In this document: one piece after another, positions 42,863 to 51,410 of the stretch
Position numbering within the stretch: position 1 is the first letter of the stretch
Layout of the letters: every line of letters begins with the position of its first letter
Assembly: GCA_052161885.1 (NCBI GenBank)
Contig: CP197396.1
Coordinates: 2,914,001-2,978,000, forward strand
DNA: 64,000 bases
Reading direction: 5' to 3'
Origin: QKTW01 sp052161885
GTDB lineage: Bacteria > Bacteroidota > Bacteroidia > Chitinophagales > Chitinophagaceae
Notes under the pieces: generated by a model
Told to the model about the DNA's origin: nothing
What the model saw: the letters and a program-made list of their open reading frames with translations, nothing else
Databases searched by the model: none
Translations under genes and position numbers: made by a program

Positions 42863-44905
42863 TCAAACCTTTTTACCTTTTTGCCCGTCTAACAAAGAAA
42901 GGGCGGCATCCGGATCGTTGGCCGGAGGCAGGCAGAAGTTTTGTGTGCAAACAAATATATAGTTTTCTTCCTGAAAATAAACATCATTTAGCAGGGGTAT
43001 TTCAAATATTTCTTTTTGTGCAGCTAATAAAAGTGATTCCGGTATAAATTCCTTTTCAAGTACCCGCAGATTCCTTACAGCATCATTACCGGTGCAGACT
43101 ATTGTTTTCAGCTCATTTGCATAGCGTTGTAATTGCACCGTCCAATATCCAAACGAATAAGGATATCTTATTATTGTGCCTGTCATTTTCTGTAGCATAA
43201 TCCACGCCCGCTCCTGCCACTCGCGGTTTTCAAGGCACAGACCCAGTGCAAACAGGTTATGCGCCATCACTGCATTTGACGACGGCGTTGCCCCGTCGTA
43301 TGTTTCCAGTTTTCTGACGGGTATGTCCTGCTGAAAATCACCCGTATAAAAGAAAAAATCCTGCTGCTCTGCACTGAAATGGGCTATGGTATATTCCATC
43401 CATTTTTTAGCATGTATAAGCCAGGAATGGTCCCCGGCAGACGATGCCAGTCTTATAAGCGCCTGCACCAGGTAAGCATAGTCGTCCAGGTTTGCTGAAA
43501 TCCTTGCCGCGCCCGCTTTCCAGGTATGCATCAATTTATCTTCCGGCGCAAAACTTTCCAATATCCAGCTCATGTGCGCTGCCGCCTGCAAACGGTATTC
43601 TTCCGCATCCAAGGCAGCTCCGGCTGCGGTAAGCGCCATATTCATCAGCGCATTCCACGACAGCAGGCTTTTGTCGTCTGTAAGCGGACGGACCCTGCTG
43701 CTTCTTTTTGCGAGTAACTTCAAACGGGCACTTTCTACCCGCTGCATTACTGTCGCCGTGTCTATACCAAATGCTGCGGCAACCTTTTCCGCCCCTGCAG
43801 GAACGTGCAGAATATTGGTTTCTTCCCAGTTTCCTTCCTCCGTCACACCCCAGTATGCCGCTGCTACCGCGTCATTTTCACCCAGTGCTTCCAGCCATTC
43901 ATCCCAGGTCCAGGTATAGAATTTACCCTCTACCCCTTCGCTGTCTGCATCCAGTGCACTGTAAAAACCACCCGCCCCGTTTGCCAGTTCGCGGTTCACA
44001 AATGTTATCGTATCTCTTATGACACCGGCATAATGCGGTTTGCGTGTTATCCTGTATGCATCGCACATAGAAAGCACCAGCAAAGCATTATCGTACAGCA
44101 TTTTTTCAAAATGTGGTATCAGCCAGTTATCGTCTGTTGCATAGCGTGCAAAACCGCCGGCCAGCTGATCATATATTCCACCGCCGATCATGGCATCCAG
44201 GCTGCCTAAGGCATGCTCCAGCGCCGGCTCATATTTTGTAAAATGGTAGTGCTCCAGCAGGTAGCTGATAGCCATTGTTCCCGGAAATTTCGGGGCACGT
44301 CCAAAGCCCCCTTGTTCCTTATCCGCCATCTGCAGCAGCGCATCTGCAATCTTGCGGCAATCTTCTGCAGTCCACGTGGCTCCGGGCACCGCAGAGGCTA
44401 CCTGCGAAGCCTGTCTGAGGTGCCGCACCATCTGGTCGGCCTGGGCCTGTACTTCATCCTGCTGTTCCACCCACACTTCATGCATCCGCTGCATTACCTG
44501 CAGCCATGAAGGCCTGCTGTATGCGGGCCGTGGCGGGAAGTAAGTACCTCCGTAAAAAGGGATCCTGCCCGGCGTTACGAATACGTTCAGCGGCCAGCCG
44601 CCACTTCCGCTGATAGCCTGCACAGCATCCATGTACAGATGATCCACATCAGGGTGCTCTTCGCGGTCTACTTTGATGCATACAAAATGTTCATTCATAT
44701 AGGCAGCCGTAGCCGCATCTTCAAAGCTTTCACGCTCCATTACATGGCACCAGTGACAGGCCGCATAGCCAATGCTCACTATTACCGGTTTATTGGCTGT
44801 TTTAGCCGCTTCAAAGGCTTCGTCTCCCCACGGATACCAGTTTACCGGGTTGTGGGCGTGTTGCAGCAGGTATGGACTCTGTTCGCTGATCAGTCTGTTT
44901 GGCAT
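42863..44905 (-). CDS. Thioredoxin-domain protein of the DUF255/YyaL (SSP411) family
   Basis: A 680-residue protein beginning NRLISEQSPYLLQHAHNPVNWYPWGDEAF, the family's signature. The thioredoxin-like domain covers about 1-165 and carries CHWCHVM (C50 and C53). The rest (about 190-680) is an alpha/alpha-barrel domain related to N-acyl-glucosamine epimerases and glycosidases, with YDQLAGGFARYATDDNWLIPHFEKMLYDNA. No signal peptide, hence cytoplasmic. The enzymatic role is unknown; the fusion suggests a redox-linked carbohydrate or cofactor function. It stands alone upstream of gldK, with 167 bases between, on the same strand. Confidence 0.88.
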   Translation of the reverse strand: MPNRLISEQSPYLLQHAHNPVNWYPWGDEAFEAAKTANKPVIVSIGYAACHWCHVMERESFEDAATAAYMNEHFVCIKVDREEHPDVDHLYMDAVQAISGSGGWPLNVFVTPGRIPFYGGTYFPPRPAYSRPSWLQVMQRMHEVWVEQQDEVQAQADQMVRHLRQASQVASAVPGATWTAEDCRKIADALLQMADKEQGGFGRAPKFPGTMAISYLLEHYHFTKYEPALEHALGSLDAMIGGGIYDQLAGGFARYATDDNWLIPHFEKMLYDNALLVLSMCDAYRITRKPHYAGVIRDTITFVNRELANGAGGFYSALDADSEGVEGKFYTWTWDEWLEALGENDAVAAAYWGVTEEGNWEETNILHVPAGAEKVAAAFGIDTATVMQRVESARLKLLAKRSSRVRPLTDDKSLLSWNALMNMALTAAGAALDAEEYRLQAAAHMSWILESFAPEDKLMHTWKAGAARISANLDDYAYLVQALIRLASSAGDHSWLIHAKKWMEYTIAHFSAEQQDFFFYTGDFQQDIPVRKLETYDGATPSSNAVMAHNLFALGLCLENREWQERAWIMLQKMTGTIIRYPYSFGYWTVQLQRYANELKTIVCTGNDAVRNLRVLEKEFIPESLLLAAQKEIFEIPLLNDVYFQEENYIFVCTQNFCLPPANDPDAALSLLDGQKGKKV

Positions 44906-45071
44906 ATTGCTAAATTAAGGGGAGTAGTTAATCCGGGAAGTTTTTTTTGGCGTCGCCGTCCGGAAAACCATGATGCTGCAGTGGCGTTGGCACCGTTCAG
45001 CAGCAGAATGTCTATGTACCGGTATGCCTCCAGGAAAAAATATTCAGGCAGCATGCCTTGTTCCGAAATCA

Positions 45072-45101
45072 AAAAAGCGTGGTCTTCCGACCACGCTTTT
45101 T
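45072..45101 (-). terminator. Terminator of hemD
   Basis: Stem AAAAAGCGTGGTC / GACCACGCTTTTT with loop TTCC, 27 bases past the hemD stop. Confidence 0.92.
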
Positions 45102-45128
45102 ATATAGTTCCTACCCCGTTCGGGTGTA

Positions 45129-45926
45129 CTATTTTTTTACTTCTTCAAGGTATTTTTCAAGTGCAGAGACCATAGACGGTGCATTGGGGGCCGGAGCTTT
45201 TACATCGAGTCTCAGCCCTGCATCTTCCACAGCTTTGGAGGTAGAAGGCCCGAAAGCACCAATCAGGGTACCATTCTGCTTGAAAGCCGGGTCATGTTCG
45301 AAAAGCGTGGCTACGCTGAATGGACTGAAAAACACGATCATATCATAATTATCCTTCATTACCGGTGCAATATCGTTTGATACGGTACGGTACAGCGTAG
45401 CTTCTGCAAACTCGCTTTTGTTCTTTGTAAGGAACTGGTTGATGTCTGTTTTCCCGTTATCAGCGGTAGGCAGTATAAATTTTTCGTTGTTTTTATGCTT
45501 GCCTATTACTTCCAGCAGGCCATCTGTAGAACCGTCGGCCGAGAAAAACACCTTGCGCTTACGGTACAGGATAAATTTCTGGAGGTACAAAGCCACAGCT
45601 TCTGTGATACAGAAGTATTTCATTTCCTGCGATACCTTCACCTTCAGTTCTTCGCAGATACGGAAGAAATGATCAACAGCATTCCGGCTGTTAAAAATGA
45701 TCGCGGTAAATTCATTAATATCTATCCTTTGCTTGCGGAATTCTTTACCGGAAAGGCCTTCAACCCGTATAAAGGGATGAAATTCCAGCTTGAGATCATA
45801 TTTTTTTGCCAGCTCAAAATAAGGAGACTTATCCGTTTCCGGACGTGGCTGCGTGATAAGAATCGAATTGAGCCTGGGCTCGTTCTTTTCAGTGCCTTTA
45901 TTTTGCGTACGAACAGCTTTGGCCAT
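45129..45926 (-). CDS. hemD: Uroporphyrinogen-III synthase
   Basis: A 265-residue HemD, which cyclises hydroxymethylbilane to uroporphyrinogen III in haem synthesis. The family is poorly conserved; recognisable parts are the N-terminal SILITQPRPETDKSPYFELAKKY, IIFNSRNAVDHFFRI (about 78-92), the interdomain region, and the C-terminal DMIVFFSPFSVATLF and IGAFGPSTSKAVEDAGL. It starts with a basic extension MAKAVRTQNKGTEKNEP. It lies downstream of the DUF4271 gene on the same strand, 60 bases apart, probably co-transcribed. hemW is nearby but on the other strand. Confidence 0.88.
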   Translation of the reverse strand: MAKAVRTQNKGTEKNEPRLNSILITQPRPETDKSPYFELAKKYDLKLEFHPFIRVEGLSGKEFRKQRIDINEFTAIIFNSRNAVDHFFRICEELKVKVSQEMKYFCITEAVALYLQKFILYRKRKVFFSADGSTDGLLEVIGKHKNNEKFILPTADNGKTDINQFLTKNKSEFAEATLYRTVSNDIAPVMKDNYDMIVFFSPFSVATLFEHDPAFKQNGTLIGAFGPSTSKAVEDAGLRLDVKAPAPNAPSMVSALEKYLEEVKK

Positions 45927-45986
45927 ATAGTTTTTGAAAGAAATATTTGAGGGTTAATAATGCCGGAGTACCGGTTTGCTTTCTTT

Positions 45987-46871
45987 TCAGCTCAGCAACC
46001 CACGTACCATAAGCTTCATCAACACTGCCAGAGGCAATAATTCTGAGGCGCAAAAGTACGTAAAAAAATGGAATTTGCTATATTGAAAAAAAGAACCAAA
46101 TATCTGCCACGATCTTACATAACGGTTAAAAAACAGTAACGCTATAAGAACTACAGATATTACCAGCAGTACATTTGCCCAGGCAGCGGTGCCAAATACC
46201 AGCACTACGAGAAACGGAAGGAGCACAATGCTCATTATCTTATTGATCAGAAATACATTGAACAGATATTGTTCTGTAATATTTTCTACCCGGAAAACCC
46301 ACCCGGAAAACATTACGACAAGATATTTTACTATGTAAATAAGCATTACCCCGCCCACCAATAATAACAATAATACAACAGGATGTACCGTCTGCTGCCT
46401 GCCCGGCAAAAAAACGTGTATTGCATAATACATATAAGCCCCCATCACTATACTGAAAAAAATATTCATCAGCAGATTGGGCATCCGTGCAGATTCCAGC
46501 TGCTCCTTAAGCTGGCGGTTACTGAGTGTCGGGTTCCAGAAGGCACGTAACAGCGATTGAAAATATCTTGGATTACCCATCCGTATCAGGCCCAGGAAAA
46601 GCAGCAGGAAAAGTAAAAGGTAAAAATCTGTTGTACGATCGGTATGTACGCGTGTCCGGGTTACAGCATTGATAACGGTTTTGCCGGAAAGCAACGGATG
46701 CACCCGGAGCAGGCTGTCCATCCCCATCTTTGTCATTTTGCTTACATACACAGTATCTATGCTGTTTGCAGAAAGGCCATATGAAGCAGGCAATACTTTT
46801 CCTCCCGCACTTGCAGCAAAGAAAAACAGAATAGTAAGGACTGGCAGAAATAACTTACAGAATGATCGCAT
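45987..46871 (-). CDS. DUF4271 membrane protein
   Basis: A 294-residue protein with a signal-like N-terminus (KLFLPVLTILFFFAASAGG), a short extracytoplasmic part (SIDTVYVSKMTKMGMDSLLRVHPLL), and about six membrane helices from residue 83 onward, ending near GLLS. The helix spacing and FYLLLFLLLFLGLIRMGNPRYFQ, then LNRQL-like loops, match DUF4271, a Bacteroidota family often beside hemD. The function is not known to me. The promoter element at 46882-46889 lies just 10 bases before the start, so it may be independently expressed even though the upstream gene runs in the same direction. Confidence 0.8.
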   Translation of the reverse strand: MRSFCKLFLPVLTILFFFAASAGGKVLPASYGLSANSIDTVYVSKMTKMGMDSLLRVHPLLSGKTVINAVTRTRVHTDRTTDFYLLLFLLLFLGLIRMGNPRYFQSLLRAFWNPTLSNRQLKEQLESARMPNLLMNIFFSIVMGAYMYYAIHVFLPGRQQTVHPVVLLLLLVGGVMLIYIVKYLVVMFSGWVFRVENITEQYLFNVFLINKIMSIVLLPFLVVLVFGTAAWANVLLVISVVLIALLFFNRYVRSWQIFGSFFQYSKFHFFTYFCASELLPLAVLMKLMVRGLLS

Positions 46872-46881
46872 AAAGGCCTTA

Positions 46882-46889
46882 CAAAGGTA
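46882..46889 (-). promoter_or_regulatory. TAnnTTTG promoter element of the DUF4271 gene
   Basis: TACCTTTG on the minus strand, 10 bases before ATG 46871; a very short leader. Confidence 0.45.
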
Positions 46890-46927
46890 AAGCGTAATAC
46901 AGCAACGGGTTGCCGGTTTTTAAAAAT

Positions 46928-47464
46928 TTAAATGCAGAATTTGAATATGCGGTTATACAGCCTTTCCAGCTTCTCACGGTTTTCCGGCCTGCAATTGCTT
47001 AATGCTGTCTGCAATGAACTGTTTTTGGCTTCTGCAGCCTTTGCCCGGTCGCAACTCATAATCTCACCGGCGATCTGGTAAGACCAATGCTGTATAAAAT
47101 CCGGATTTACGGCCCGGTTGCCGCAATTGAGAAATTCCAGCAATTCGTCCGGGTGCGTTTCTATAAATTTCTTGCAGTAGATCCCGAGCGTATCAGACAG
47201 CTGGCCGTCTGCATTAACAAGCATATTGGATACGAGCAGCAGGTAAAACGGGCGCAGCGAGCAGTCATTAGTCCACATACTATCGGCAATGGCAAATGAC
47301 CTGTGGTTGTCACCTGCTTCAAATTTATTGGCATAGTAATCCTTGGCTATCGCCGGTACGCACTTGCTGCCCAGGTAAAAAGAAACATCTTTCAGACCCT
47401 GTGCTTTTGCTCCGCAATGCAGGAAAAATGTACCTGCTATAATCATTGAAATTTTGCTGCCCAT
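46928..47464 (-). CDS. Secreted protein of unknown function
   Basis: ATG 47464 gives 178 residues with a signal peptide (MGSKISMIIAGTFFLHCGAKA) cut before QGLKD. The mature part has five or six Cys (SKCVP, NDCSL, YCKKF, NCGNR, SCDRA, NCRPE, final FCI), so disulphides in the periplasm are likely, and is otherwise helical. It lies 36 bases downstream of the Omp85-like gene on the same strand and may be an accessory of it. I recognise no family. Confidence 0.6.
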   Translation of the reverse strand: MGSKISMIIAGTFFLHCGAKAQGLKDVSFYLGSKCVPAIAKDYYANKFEAGDNHRSFAIADSMWTNDCSLRPFYLLLVSNMLVNADGQLSDTLGIYCKKFIETHPDELLEFLNCGNRAVNPDFIQHWSYQIAGEIMSCDRAKAAEAKNSSLQTALSNCRPENREKLERLYNRIFKFCI

Positions 47465-47500
47465 ATTCACTAGATTCTCTAAAATACAAAAAATCTGTTA

Positions 47501-49297
47501 CTAAAAGTATGCCACATAGCCAAAGTGTATCTTGGACTGGCGAAACTGCAATGGGTTTACATCACTCCTGCCCAGGGCATAACTGATGGTAAAAAGGCCG
47601 GACTTGGTTTCCAGCGTGGTGCCTATACCAAATCCGTTATACATACCACTGTTGCTTACTCCGTTAAAATCCGAGACGACGTAGGCATTGTCGCTGAACA
47701 GGTATACATATGAGTTCTGGTTCAGCAGCAGGCGCATTTCCAACGTAAGTACATGGTATTGGCTGGCATATATACTTTGCTCATCAAATCCGCGAAGCAG
47801 TTTAAAACCACCTATCTGGTACACTTCATTGCGAAACAGGTTATTTCCTGTGATCCAGCCGCCGTCATAAGCAGCTTTGAACGTAGCTTTCCGCCCCAGC
47901 GGCAGATACCAGGCGAGGTCTCCGTTGATATGGTATTGCGTTGCACGGGCCTCCAGGCTGTCATATAAACCGGCAAAATTAAAACCCGTTCCATCCTGCA
48001 GGGCAGTAATGGCATCGCTCTTCCGTATGCTCCGCAGGAGTGCACTTGTGGAAAAGCGTACCTGCCAGCCTTTCCGGGGATTTATGCGGTAATCGGTACG
48101 GTTTAGTACAAGCTCCGCGCCGCCGCCGTTGGCAGCTACGTCTACATTGTCCGGCAGATGGTGGTTTGCCAGTACATAAGCGGTATCTACCGTTATCAGC
48201 CGCGAGCTCTGGTTCTGGTAAAATACACGCACATAATCTGTAGCTGTCAGTTGATAACGGACACCCAGCTGCAGCGCCGTACGCCGGTAGGCCGTGTCTT
48301 TTCTGTAAAATTCAAAATGACCATCCACTCCCAGCGGGCTGTTAAAAAGGTATGGCCATGCAAGGTCCGCTTTGAGGTTGGGCGATTTGTACTGCAGGTT
48401 CTGGTAAGTAACGCTCATTGATTCACCAAAACCCAGCACATTCTGAAAAGCAAAAAGTGCGTCGACCGTGAGCAGGAATTTTCCTGTTTCCTGGTTGTTG
48501 GGCAGCAGGCCTATAATCGCATTGAGCTGATTAGCTTTACGTTCTGTCAGGTGCAGGTCCAGCCGGGTATCTGAAACACGGAAAACCACATCCCACGGCT
48601 TTGCTTCCTGCAAAAAAGGCAACTCACGGAGCCGCGGAGAAATATTGCGCAGCTTTTTTTCACTGTAAAGATCCCCTTTATGAATATCCAGGTAGCGCAT
48701 CAGGTAATTGGGAGAGATGCGTACATCACCGCCAATGCTTATAGAATCTATTTTTCTCAATACTCCTTTATCCAGCACAAAGCGGGCGGAAACTCCGTCT
48801 TTCCCTTCCAGTTGCACATCTTCCAGGCCTATCCGGGCAAACGGGTAACCGTTTTCCTCACACCAGACAAGTACCTTTTCAGACACGGCCGCTATTTGCC
48901 TGGGATTAAGCGGATAACCCTCCCATTGCTTCGTATTAACAGCAGCTGCAAGCAAGATTCCCGGCGGTATGTTGTCAAAAGAGATCTTTCCCCATTTATA
49001 ACCATGGCCGAGATACAGAAATACATCATATTTCATAGCTGAAACAGCCAGGCTGTCTATAGATGCAGCCAGAAATCCCTGTTCCTGCAACCTCGGCACC
49101 AGCTGGCGTACAAAGTTATAGGCCTGGTCCTGTGTAGAAAAGCTCCCGGGAATAGCAGCCAGTTTGCCCGCCGCGGCATCATTACTGTCCAGCGAATGAA
49201 TAGCGACTGTATATGTTTCTGCCCGTAAACCCAACGGGTATATGGCCAGCAATGCAGAAAAAACCATTATTAAAATCCGGATATATACAGCTCGCAT
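47501..49297 (-). CDS. Omp85-family outer-membrane protein (BamA/TamA-like)
   Basis: ATG 49297 gives 598 residues; an upstream TTG at 49309 overlaps the promoter and is rejected. The signal peptide ends GLRA before ETYTV, the only predicted SPI protein here with Glu rather than Gln at +1. Two POTRA-like domains (about 40-260, with VLDKGVLRKIDSISIGGDVRIS) precede a 16-strand barrel (about 270-598) that has the LLRGFDE sequence equivalent to the VRGY lock motif of loop L6 and ends in an aromatic residue (HFGYVAYF). The family inserts or translocates outer-membrane proteins. It is smaller than BamA, so it is a TamA/ShlB-type paralogue rather than the essential BamA. Confidence 0.85.
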   Translation of the reverse strand: MRAVYIRILIMVFSALLAIYPLGLRAETYTVAIHSLDSNDAAAGKLAAIPGSFSTQDQAYNFVRQLVPRLQEQGFLAASIDSLAVSAMKYDVFLYLGHGYKWGKISFDNIPPGILLAAAVNTKQWEGYPLNPRQIAAVSEKVLVWCEENGYPFARIGLEDVQLEGKDGVSARFVLDKGVLRKIDSISIGGDVRISPNYLMRYLDIHKGDLYSEKKLRNISPRLRELPFLQEAKPWDVVFRVSDTRLDLHLTERKANQLNAIIGLLPNNQETGKFLLTVDALFAFQNVLGFGESMSVTYQNLQYKSPNLKADLAWPYLFNSPLGVDGHFEFYRKDTAYRRTALQLGVRYQLTATDYVRVFYQNQSSRLITVDTAYVLANHHLPDNVDVAANGGGAELVLNRTDYRINPRKGWQVRFSTSALLRSIRKSDAITALQDGTGFNFAGLYDSLEARATQYHINGDLAWYLPLGRKATFKAAYDGGWITGNNLFRNEVYQIGGFKLLRGFDEQSIYASQYHVLTLEMRLLLNQNSYVYLFSDNAYVVSDFNGVSNSGMYNGFGIGTTLETKSGLFTISYALGRSDVNPLQFRQSKIHFGYVAYF

Positions 49298-49306
49298 GTT
49301 GTATTT

Positions 49307-49314
49307 CAAAGTTA
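49307..49314 (-). promoter_or_regulatory. TAnnTTTG promoter element of the Omp85-like gene
   Basis: TAACTTTG on the minus strand, 9 bases before ATG 49297. It overlaps the alternative TTG start at 49309. Confidence 0.45.
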
Positions 49315-49411
49315 ATCAACCGCAGCAATTGTGTACGACAAATACGGCTGATGTAAATACATTTATAAAACTGAACTTTGCAGCTCACTATTATACCAGG
49401 AGAAATTTTTA

Positions 49412-50560
49412 ATGGCCGGCATTTATCTGCATATTCCGTTCTGCAAACAGGCATGTACCTATTGCAATTTTCATTTTTCTACATCGCTGAAACTTAAAGA
49501 AGAAGTTTTAACCGCTATGATGCGTGAGCTGGAAATGCAAAAGAATTACCTGGAAGGAGCCCCCGTAGAGACAATATACTTTGGTGGCGGAACGCCCTCG
49601 TTGCTTAATGCCGATGAAATAAACAGGCTTTGGGAGCATATTGCACGCCTTTACAATGCAGACAATATAAAGGAATTTACACTTGAAGCCAATCCGGACG
49701 ATCTCAGCAATGCCTACCTGCATTCGCTGCGCAGTACGCCGGTAAACCGCTTCAGCATAGGTGTACAGTCTTTCCGGGAACATGATCTGAAGTATATGAA
49801 CCGTGCTCATAATGCGCAGCAGGCCGATTATGCCATAAAAGCTGCCCAGGACGCTGGATTCACCAACCTTACCATAGACCTGATATACGGCACACCCGGC
49901 CTCACCGACCAGGACTGGCTGTATAACCTGTTGCAGGTAAAAGCCCTGCAGATACCACATTTTTCGGCATATGCACTCACTGTGGAGGAAGGCACCGCAC
50001 TGGACAGTGCTATAAAAAAGAAGAAAACAGCCCCGGTTGATGCAGAGCAGGCTGCGGGTCAGTTTGAAATACTGGAAGAACAGGCTCCTGCAATGGGGTT
50101 TGATCATTACGAGATCTCCAATCTTGCATTGCCTGGCCACTATGCGGTACATAATACCAATTACTGGCGCGGCAAACAGTACCTGGGTATCGGTCCTTCT
50201 GCCCACTCATTCGATGGCAGAAACCGCAGATGGAACATTGCCAATAATGCACTCTACACAAAAAGCATACTGCAGGACGGTCATATACGGCATGAAGAAG
50301 AGCACCTCACCACTGCACAACGGCTTAACGAATATATAATGACCTCTCTGCGGACCATGTGGGGCACAGATATACCGGTGATAGGTGAAAAATTTGGCAG
50401 CGAGGCTGTAAAACAGGTATTGCGCAGCGCAGAAGAATATATAGAACGGAAATGGCTGGACAGCACGGAAAACAAACTGGTCCTCACGAACTCCGGCAAG
50501 CTCTTTGCCGACCGTATAGCCGGGGCGCTGTTTGTAACTGATGAACTATTTAAAAATTAA
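49412..50560 (+). CDS. hemW: HemW, radical SAM haem chaperone (HemN-like)
   Basis: A 382-residue radical SAM protein with the Fe-S motif CKQACTYC (C11, C15, C18) and FGGGTPSLL for SAM binding, plus the C-terminal HemN domain. It lacks the fourth Cys and the N-terminal extension of HemN: the motif here is followed by NFHFS, whereas coproporphyrinogen oxidase HemN has CxxxCxxCxC. This makes it HemW, which delivers haem, rather than a coproporphyrinogen III oxidase. It is divergent from the Omp85 gene and convergent with the DGTPD-repeat gene. Confidence 0.9.
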   Translation: MAGIYLHIPFCKQACTYCNFHFSTSLKLKEEVLTAMMRELEMQKNYLEGAPVETIYFGGGTPSLLNADEINRLWEHIARLYNADNIKEFTLEANPDDLSNAYLHSLRSTPVNRFSIGVQSFREHDLKYMNRAHNAQQADYAIKAAQDAGFTNLTIDLIYGTPGLTDQDWLYNLLQVKALQIPHFSAYALTVEEGTALDSAIKKKKTAPVDAEQAAGQFEILEEQAPAMGFDHYEISNLALPGHYAVHNTNYWRGKQYLGIGPSAHSFDGRNRRWNIANNALYTKSILQDGHIRHEEEHLTTAQRLNEYIMTSLRTMWGTDIPVIGEKFGSEAVKQVLRSAEEYIERKWLDSTENKLVLTNSGKLFADRIAGALFVTDELFKN

Positions 50561-50581
50561 AGCCACCGTTCGGTGGCTTTA
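50558..50581. terminator. Bidirectional terminator between hemW and the DGTPD-repeat gene
   Basis: Stem TAAAGCCACCG / CGGTGGCTTTA with a 2-base tip. It overlaps the hemW stop codon and ends 3 bases before the stop of the opposite gene. Confidence 0.85.
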
Positions 50582-50583
50582 TG

Positions 50584-50874
50584 TTATTTTTTAGGTACTC
50601 CCGTTTGTTTATTTGACTTATAACGCATATCTGGTGTGCCATCTTTTTTCGTTGGGCCGGTGGTCGTTGTTGTAGTCGTTTTAGTGGTTTTGTTTTCTTT
50701 ATAACGTTTATCCGGTGTACCGTCTGCCTTCAGATGTTGTTTGGTTGTTGTTGTGCTTGTTTTCTTTACTGTGGTCGTTTTTTGAGCAGGTTGTGTCTGT
50801 GGCGTCTGAGCCTGCAGCATGCCCGCATTGAACATGATAACAGCTGCGAGTAGCATACCAAATAATTTCCTCAT
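50584..50874 (-). CDS. Small secreted protein with two DGTPDxRYKxNK repeats
   Basis: ATG 50874 (MRKLFGMLLAAV) gives 96 residues with a signal peptide ending MLQA before QTPQTQ. The mature peptide is very rich in Thr and Lys and carries two copies of the motif (K/A)DGTPDxRYKxNK: ADGTPDKRYKENK at about 49-61 and KDGTPDMRYKSNK at about 77-89, separated by KTTKTTTTTTTGPTK. The motif is known to me from other Bacteroidota exported proteins but has no assigned function. It is basic, so it could bind an anionic cell-envelope polymer. It is divergent from the blaI-like gene with about 155 bp between starts. Confidence 0.72.
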   Translation of the reverse strand: MRKLFGMLLAAVIMFNAGMLQAQTPQTQPAQKTTTVKKTSTTTTKQHLKADGTPDKRYKENKTTKTTTTTTTGPTKKDGTPDMRYKSNKQTGVPKK

Positions 50875-50986
50875 ATCGTTTTTGTTTTTAGAAGCCAAAA
50901 GTTATAAAAGAAAAACGAAATGTAAAAGTTAAAAAAGTTCAGTTTCTTTTATTTGCTTAAAAAAAATCTTCCGGTTTTTTTTGAAA

Positions 50987-51025
50987 TACGATAAAAATCG
51001 TACTTTAGTACGACAAAAATCGTAC
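50987..51025 (+). promoter_or_regulatory. Two overlapping dyads: likely operators of the BlaI-like repressor
   Basis: TACGATAAAAATCGTA (50987-51002) and GTACGACAAAAATCGTAC (51008-51025) start 22 bp apart, two helical turns, joined by GTACTTTAGTAC, itself a dyad. A promoter fits between them: TTG at 50981-50983, 17-bp spacer, TACTTTAG at 51001-51008. The repressor's ATG follows at 51030. Repressor bound to either dyad would cover the promoter. Confidence 0.7.
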
Positions 51026-51029
51026 TTCT

Positions 51030-51410
51030 ATGGCCGAAAACATAACAGATGCCGAGCTGGAAATACTGCGAATACTGTGGCGCGACAAAAAAGCAACAGT
51101 GAAGGAAGTGCATCAGCAACTGAGCAGCGACAGGGATGTCGGGTATACAACTACACTCAAACAGATGCAGGTAATGTTTGAAAAGGGTCTGCTCACACGC
51201 GACGATAGCCAGCGGCAACACATTTACTTCCCTTCAGCAAAAGAAAACCAGGTACAGAAAAAATTTATGGACAAGCTGATGTCAACTTTCTTTAAAGGCT
51301 CTGCCACCAAAATGGTTTTACAGGCGCTTGATAATTATAAAGCATCTCCGGAGGAACTGGAAGAGATTACAAAACTTATTGAAAAAGCAAAAAAAGGCTA
51401 CAAAAAATGA
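51030..51410 (+). CDS. BlaI/MecI/CopY-family repressor
   Basis: A 126-residue winged-helix protein: DAELEILRILWRDKKATVKEVHQQL, then VGYTTTLKQMQVMFEKGLLTRDD, is the DNA-binding domain (about 4-75), followed by a helical dimerisation and cleavage region (about 80-125). Members repress their own operon until cut by the partner metalloprotease, and the overlapping dyads directly upstream fit autorepression. The last 4 bases (ATGA) overlap the M56 gene start, so they are translationally coupled. No beta-lactamase gene is nearby; the inducer is unknown. Confidence 0.9.
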   Translation: MAENITDAELEILRILWRDKKATVKEVHQQLSSDRDVGYTTTLKQMQVMFEKGLLTRDDSQRQHIYFPSAKENQVQKKFMDKLMSTFFKGSATKMVLQALDNYKASPEELEEITKLIEKAKKGYKK

